64,000 nucleotides of DNA. Source: Heligmosomoides polygyrus polygyrus. Lineage: Eukaryota; Nematoda; Chromadorea; Rhabditida; Heligmosomidae. Shown in pieces: positions 59,201 to 64,000 of this stretch. The stretch lies in the NCBI GenBank assembly GCA_947396885.1, contig OX377202.1, positions 31,983,407-32,047,406 on the forward strand. The letters run 5' to 3'. Position 1 is the stretch's first letter. The number at the start of each line of letters is the position of its first letter. A model generated the notes under the pieces. The model saw only the letters and a list, made by a program, of their open reading frames with translations, made no database searches and had not been told where the DNA came from. A program made the position numbers and the translations under genes.

Positions 59201-62200
59201 GGGATGTGCTTCATCCCGGCGATCCTCTCTCTTCTGAGCCGTCGTCCCAGTCGAATCGCCCTCATCCTGGTCATCATTGACATCGTCGCCATCGCGGCGC
59301 AGAGCTCCGGCTTCTGGGCCTTTCCGGTTTGTTTAAACTCGGGAACTTCTCGCTGCCATCGTGTCCGTGTACATACTCAGAAGTTTGTCCTAGATGTTCA
59401 TCCCCAGTCTCGAGAAGCACTCAGTGGCCATCCCGTGGTGTCTGGCATTCATCTCCCTGGCCTGGTGGCAGAACTTCGTTCACGACGATTCTGTGTTTCC
59501 GCCGATTAGGGCACTTGCGAGGTGAGCCCACCACAGAAAAGGAGCAATGAACAGGGATCTGAAAATGAATGTCGACTTTCAGATTCGCATCCCGCCTGTC
59601 CGAGAGACGATCGAAGACCTACGCTGTAGTGTCCCTGTGGAAGATCTGCATATATCTGCTATGCATGCTGGCCTTCATGTCATCCCGGTGAGTTCGCATT
59701 CAGTTCTGTTTTCTGGGTCTGGTGCTCAAAAGCTCCACAAACAATGAAGTGCTTGCACTTTTATTATATTTACCATTTTGGCACTTTTATATGCCATTTT
59801 CACGTGTGAGAATGACTCCTTGTCCAGGAAATGTTTACTTTTTGATTTTTCCCAATTAGTGAATGCACTGCCTTAAATTTTTTTAAAATTTTTACTTCCT
59901 TAGAAAAAAATAATGATATAAAGCTTTTTTAAAGTTTAGAAAGGCTACAACTTTTGTAGTGCTAGAAAAAGTTATTGCGCCGTGCACTTGTCCAGGACGT
60001 CGTGTTTTTTTTGATTGATAAAAAATTGTTTACATGGAGTTGCAAATCTGTCAACTTCACGCATAAAAACAATTAACAATATCTTCATTCACCATCAGTT
60101 GAATGAAAATCGCAGCGAGCTAGACGAGTGCATGGCGCGATATCTTCCTTTAGCACGCTGAAAAACTGCTGCCCTTGTGAACTTTAAAATAAGCTTAAAA
60201 TCAATTTTACCAACAATTTTTATTTAAAAATAAAAAATTTGTAAGTTTTCTAACAGTGCGTTCACTTATTCGAGCAGCTGAATTTCAAAATTTCAAAAAA
60301 TATAGTGCTAAACTTTTCTTAAACAGAAAGCTATTCTAACTTTTTTGGAGAGCCTGTAGTTTAATCCAGAGAACGCTGGTTTTATTTTGGAAGATGTTCA
60401 GTTTGATTTTAAAAGTGTTAAGCTTGCTTAGGAACAGACGTAGGGTCACATTCGCTCAGAAAAGTGCCCAATTTGATGGGAAACGTGTTTACTTTGGTTT
60501 CAAGCGTTTCGAATAAAATTCGAAAAAATTAAATTAGTTCAATTTGACTTGAAAAGCGCTCATTTGTACGCAAAAATGGTATAACCCAAAGGTTTTTTAT
60601 AATTATTCATGAAATAGAACACACTACTGTCAAGCAATCTATGATAGAATCCGTGGATTACTTCAGTTTTCACGCTCCGCATTTTCTTTATTCACCAAGC
60701 TTGTCATCATATGTTTTTAAGAGACTAAGAAGAGACATTTGTGTACCCCTGAAGATGAAAATGCATGGTATCCAACCTAGGCTTTCCCTTTGGTGAATTG
60801 GAAGCACAGTTGTCAGCCAAGGGTGAAACCGCTGACTTACTCAGAGACTATCACAACCTTTTGATCTTCTAAAGTGTGATCTATTTCAATATTCAGATCT
60901 GATGTAGTTTACTACAAGGTGTTTCCTTTGTTCAGAATGCGTTTGGACGACCTGCTACAACGCGATCCCTTCGGAGAGAAGCTGATTACCATCACTGGTC
61001 ACAACCTCAACCAAACTCAGATCGACAAATTCCTCGCCAGAATGAGCAAATACGCTGGATCAGGTGAGAGATTCGGTGAATACAGGAGGCTGTACAAATA
61101 TTTGGATCCTCAACTGTTCGCTGTGATTTCCAGTGTGAATGTCCGTTATGTTGTAAGGTGGCGTTTATCTAACGCCTGGTACTTCCCGGACCTGCTTCAA
61201 ACTCTCCCTTCACAAATCATTTTTTAATGAGTGGCCTAAATACACTTCATCCTCCGACTTTGCACACTGCCTTTGGATTCCAAGCTTCCTCTTCTTCTTC
61301 GAAGCGGAACAAAAACAAAAACATCTTGATGCTTTTTCACAAAGCTTCCCCCTCGAACTTTTTCCAATAATTTAGCAGTAACGTGCTGTAACCACCTGCT
61401 GTTAGAAGATCCACTATAAGGAACTGTTCTGAGGGTACAGATGCCCTGCCTCATCACTTGGTGATGGACATGAAAGCAGGATGTCACCGGCTCCCTACGC
61501 CAGATGTCATTTAGAGCCCCTAGGAAATTCTTTGCAAGTGGAAAAGTTATTGCTGCTGAATCTGATGGTGGGCAATATTTAAGCTATCTCTGGGTTACCG
61601 TTTGCCTTACTGGAAATATTCATTTGGTAACATCCATGAAGAACTCCCCCATGGCGTCCATTGGAGAGCTGCAATAGTTTTTCTTGAAAACCGAATCAAA
61701 AATAGGATAAATAAGGGGTAATTAACATAAATAATGTGGAGAGCCTTTCAAGAGCCAGTTTTTAAGATTTCCTTTACAGCATCTAAAAAAATAACTTATC
61801 CTCCGATTAAAATATTTTTCATAAACGCTAAATGGTAGAGCAGTGTCGCACGATCTCATAATCGTTGCTCTCTTGTAACAATTCTTTTCTAACACTAATA
61901 TTTAATCAATATTTTTTCAATTGTTAACTAATATTGATTATTAAACAATCGGTCTTTCGGTCTTGATCACTTGCTTTCTTTCTTCAAACTTTATCTCTTA
62001 AGCTTTGTGAAGGACTTACCATTAGCATTAACGTCCTGCGATGACCCCACCTAAAAATATGTCTGGCTCGGTGGTTCTGTCTGTCTCGTAGCTCGCTTGA
62101 ACCAATTGTTCACATACACAAGTCGTAAGCGCACTTTATGAAGCTCAAACTTGGGTAATTAATCCGGTAAACAAATATAAGAAGCAAAGCACAATAACGA

Positions 62201-63842
62201 AACAGTTACAACAAAAAACCTAAATAAATAATAAGGCTAAATACTAAGGCCTAGATAGCGAGAGCAGTAACTTCGTAGCAGAAGATGATTCCCCTAAGGG
62301 TAGACGCAAGTTACCTAGGCGCAAAAGAGGGGAAAACATAAAACTCCTGGCGCACGAGAGAGGAGCAACCCCAGGCACATGTGAAGAGTAAAAGAAGGAA
62401 AAGTAGCGCCACGATCTGCCCTTTCACCCTTTTATTCAGACTGAGACCGTCGTGGTTCTTATCCGTCATCTGATAACGCTGAGTTGCAACATCCGCGCAT
62501 TTTTTCTCGAATCGCAGAAGATAAGGCTGTATGTTTTCTTTCCCGAAGCCTCGGCGCAGTATGTTATGATCGCTGATCCCCGCGATACCACCCTAGATAC
62601 GTAGTTCCGTTCGCATTTCCCTTAATGCGTCTTCTAGAAAAAGTGGTAAGAACGAGCATCTGTTTCTCGGTCTTTAAACCTAATTGTTTATCCCATATTG
62701 AAGTTTCAGTGTGCTCTTCTTAGTAGAAACCCTTTTCAGGCGGCCAATATTTCCCTCGCACTCCGCACAACCCTAGCACTTTTCCATTCTGTCCGCCCTG
62801 GATTACCGGATTTTAAGGTTGTTACATAAACAACTCCACTATTCCATTTTTCATCATTTCTACTTATGCCATGGGCGCAGTCGGAGGAGGTGCCGGCTGT
62901 CGCGTGCACCTTATGCTAGCTTCCTGGTTTGCATTTCCCGCCCAGGCCGTCAAAGCCTTCCATTCCTACCGGGTCAGTGAATTGTTACCAGGCCTGTCTG
63001 TGAAGGTTAAAGCGCTGATTTGTTCACCGGCTGGCCACCGGAAGTCATTGTATGGCCATATATTCAAACCGTCAGAATCCGTAGAAATAAAATGCGTGGC
63101 GCATTCCAAAATTGATTAAGTAAGCCGTCTTTACCATTTATTCTTACCCTGAAGCCGATAAGTTAGTTTTTCATGAGTTGTCTGATGCTCCTTCAAGGTT
63201 CTTGTGAGGATCTTTTTGACGTTTTATTGGCGTCAAAACTAAGTTGTGCTAAATGGCAGCATTCTGAGTTAGGCAGAAATATGGACTACAAATTTTTCCA
63301 GCTATTTCTATCTACTGTTTCTATTATTTGTGATATCTTATGCTTTAGATTATGACGACGTTGGTTCTGCGCCAGTGACGAAGAAGCCAATCGTTGTGTC
63401 TGAGGTACGTGTCTATTTTCCGCTACGCAAGCCTGTAGCAACATTAGCCACTTGTTATGGTTCTATTTCAAATAACTCTCACGCAGTTATTACTTCACTA
63501 TGGCTTCATCGTAAGAAAGCTTCACTGGGTCAGCAATTCTAGCAAAATGCGAAGCTGGAGCAAAAAGTATAAACGGCTGACGAAGGCCACTTTCTTGCTC
63601 ATCTAAACGTAGCGGAATCCATGAAACCACTGTGTGAGAATTGCAGGCGGTAGAGTAAATCTAAGAGTTACGGTAGTGTGTTGCTTTGAATCACACTTTC
63701 TTCCTTACAACTGCACCTCTGATTCATAAGGGAGAACTTCTCTCAGGTGCCACAAGAAATCGACACCGGTGACTTCCGCGGAGCCCGTTTCAAGCGTCAG
63801 TCTGATCTGGACGACGAGGACGAGCTACCTTCAGCGTTCAAC
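50228..63842 (+). CDS. Chitin synthase, N-terminal part (12 exons in window)
   Basis: Membrane glycosyltransferase (GT2) that polymerises UDP-GlcNAc into chitin for the eggshell or pharyngeal cuticle. Exons: 50228-50328, 50371-50441, 55903-55994, 56034-56121, 58834-58997, 59047-59128, 59184-59326, 59394-59521, 59583-59687, 60936-61063, 63349-63404, 63747-63842. All phases match, giving about 418 residues. The N-terminus holds AWDVFRLLPPKPD, the family signature before the first membrane helix. Hydrophobic segments follow: LKLCTFVVLFVLTLGSAVV, VVKWVWATFIALSAPEAFC, VFFIETLHAIGVGILVF, GMCFIPAILSLLS, IALILVIIDIVAIAA, WCLAFISLAWWQNF and WKICIYLLCMLAFM. The last two exons are hydrophilic and acidic. 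Introns of 42 and 39 nt contrast with one of 5.5 kb. ATG 50246 is an alternative start. The catalytic core is beyond the window, so CHS-1 against CHS-2 cannot be decided. Confidence 0.88.
50569..51042 (-). mobile_element. Non-autonomous mariner derivative, 474 bp
   Basis: The ends are TTAGGTTGAGTCATAA and, reversed, TTAGGTTGAGTAATAA. The minus strand keeps the transposase C-terminus (AVVNDFFSSKPTKFYRDV, KKLIENNGNYV) but not the catalytic blocks. It lies in the 5.5-kb chitin synthase intron, 127 bp after exon 2. Confidence 0.7.
51537..52045 (-). repeat. tRNA-derived SINE copy plus fragment, minus strand
   Basis: A full-length-like copy spans about 51775-52045 (AAAGGACGGCGTTACTCAACCCC to GGCGCCC), preceded by a fragment at about 51537-51605 (ACTTGTGGTGGCTAGCC). 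In the chitin synthase intron. Confidence 0.65.
53105..53292. repeat. (TA)n microsatellite with hairpin units
   Basis: Long AT alternations are interspersed with AACATCCTTATA and its complement TATAAGGATGTT (53193-53249 and again to 53300), so the tract can fold into extended hairpins. Confidence 0.85.
53555..53640 (-). repeat. Second tRNA-like repeat family, copy 2
   Basis: The minus strand has a perfect B box GGTTCGAGTCCCGCC, preceded about 40 nt by ACCGTTGGTGTAAGACTG. The following CCGCAAGAGTTTTG word matches the copy at 24565-24665. It may be a pseudo-tRNA or SINE head. Confidence 0.45.
54726..54960 (+). repeat. tRNA-derived SINE
   Basis: Starts CTCGGTAGAGCAGTAGGACGAG, has the B box GGTTCGGATTTCC and the usual GTAGAAGTAGAATGCATGGCGC and GCCGTCCTTTATCC end. 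In the chitin synthase intron. Confidence 0.7.
55480..55750 (-). repeat. tRNA-derived SINE, minus strand, diverged
   Basis: GCGGCACGCATTCTACTTCTGCGGG, CACAATGGTCTGTATTAG and a CAAGAGCCGAACCTTGAACC B-box region match the reversed family. In the chitin synthase intron. Confidence 0.55.
56306..57658 (-). mobile_element. Tc1/mariner-type transposon with TA duplication and nested MITE
   Basis: The terminal repeats CAGGGTGTTCCAAAATAACGTG and its near complement (ATGTTATTTTGGAACACCCTG) are each flanked by TA. The minus strand carries transposase remnants: an N-terminal DNA-binding segment (57181-57387; RRRIIGKSSKSKNPKFEGLL, VCVSRTSVHRK) and, past the nested MITE, AKSTHSMVQGQF-type and EWPPHSPHLNPSVYS segments (56571-56819). 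Frames are shifted, so it is inactive. It lies in the chitin synthase intron before the exon at 58834. Confidence 0.8.
56859..57032. repeat. 174-bp MITE, copy 2, nested in a Tc1/mariner element
   Basis: Ends GCCGGATTCATCAACGAC and its complement, with arms pairing inward through TTATCAAGCGATATGGTG. CCAGGG flanks both sides, a likely target duplication. Same family as 25722-25893. Confidence 0.85.
58197..58218. repeat. (TTTA)n microsatellite
   Basis: Five to six TTTA units inside a chitin synthase intron. Confidence 0.85.
59764..60595 (+). repeat. AT-rich interspersed repeat (family B), longest copy
   Basis: The ends TATATTTACCATTTT and GCAAAAATGGTATAAC are roughly inverted. The body has AATAATGATATAAAGC, GCACTTGTCCAGGACGTCG and, near its 3' side, several degenerate CAATTTGACTTGAAAAG units. 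It fills the 1.25-kb chitin synthase intron. No coding content. Confidence 0.6.
62144..62165 (-). other. SL1-like 22-mer without a splice donor
   Basis: The reverse complement reads GGATTAATTACCCAAGTTTGAG, one base different from the nematode SL1 leader as I know it. The next bases are CTTCAT, not GT, so it is not an SL RNA gene. It looks like a leader joined to an mRNA and copied back into the genome. Confidence 0.6.
62872..63140 (+). repeat. tRNA-derived SINE
   Basis: GGGCGCAGTCGGAGGAGGTGCCGG start, CCTGGTTTGCATTTCCCGCCC B-box region, CACCGGCTGGCCACCGGAAGTC and a decayed tail. In the last long chitin synthase intron of the window. Confidence 0.7.
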
Positions 63843-64000
63843 GTGAGCTACTCGCCTTCTTGTTCTTTAATAATCTTGTTGTTTATTGTTTAGTTGTTTG
63901 TCTTTTTCTGCGCCTTATTACTTCTCTTGTCTAAGGCTTATGTCATACCATCGCTCTTCGCTAGCGAAGGCGATGGACAACTAACATAATTAAGGAAGGG

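Noticed and set aside
62144..62165. SL RNA gene
   Set aside because: No GT donor follows the leader and the downstream bases do not resemble an SL RNA body.

Overview
The window is nuclear DNA from a eukaryote, most likely a strongylid (hookworm-like) nematode. The evidence is spliced genes with very short GT-AG introns (39, 42 and 43 nt beside introns of several kb), a chitin synthase, an SL1-like 22-mer, and many mariner/Tc1, RTE and CR1-type elements typical of parasitic nematode genomes. The species is an inference. I see no bacterial, plasmid, CRISPR or viral signal.

Two genes are well supported, both on the + strand. (1) Positions 17-17339 hold the 3' part of a large USP9X/USP24-type ubiquitin-specific protease. 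I traced 18 phase-consistent exons that encode the complete catalytic domain (Cys box, two CxxC zinc pairs, His box) and a long C-terminal region up to a stop codon. The 5' end lies upstream of the window. (2) Positions 50228-63842 and onward hold the 5' part of a chitin synthase: 12 phase-consistent exons covering the short N-terminus, the WDVFR motif and the N-terminal membrane segments. The glycosyltransferase core lies beyond the window. The two proteins have unrelated roles (deubiquitination, chitin synthesis), and nothing suggests they are functionally linked.

Most of the rest is repeats in introns and in the 33 kb between the genes. An RTE-type LINE with a full-length 1033-codon ORF and 20-bp target-site duplications lies in a USP intron (7582-10721), and a decayed copy lies at 40640-42580. 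CR1-like LINE pieces lie at 7078-7385, 26830-29030 and 29626-29976. A tRNA-derived SINE occurs in a dozen or more copies on both strands. Mariner/Tc1 elements lie at 13437-14500, 17668-18704, 23855-24400, 46644-46800, 50569-51042 and 56306-57658. A 172-174 bp MITE family has two copies, one nested in a Tc1/mariner element.

Several structures are hairpin-forming. These are a 1.1-kb inverted repeat around a 2.1-kb spacer (45553-49832), a 1.02-kb foldback element with mariner-type ends (34831-35848), a 465-bp palindrome with a pol III A-box-like loop (22717-23181) and a perfect 43-bp-arm hairpin (21603-21709). An SL1-like sequence without a splice donor at 62144-62165 may mark a reverse-transcribed trans-spliced mRNA. 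Assignments rest on reading motifs and splice phases by eye; no database search was run.
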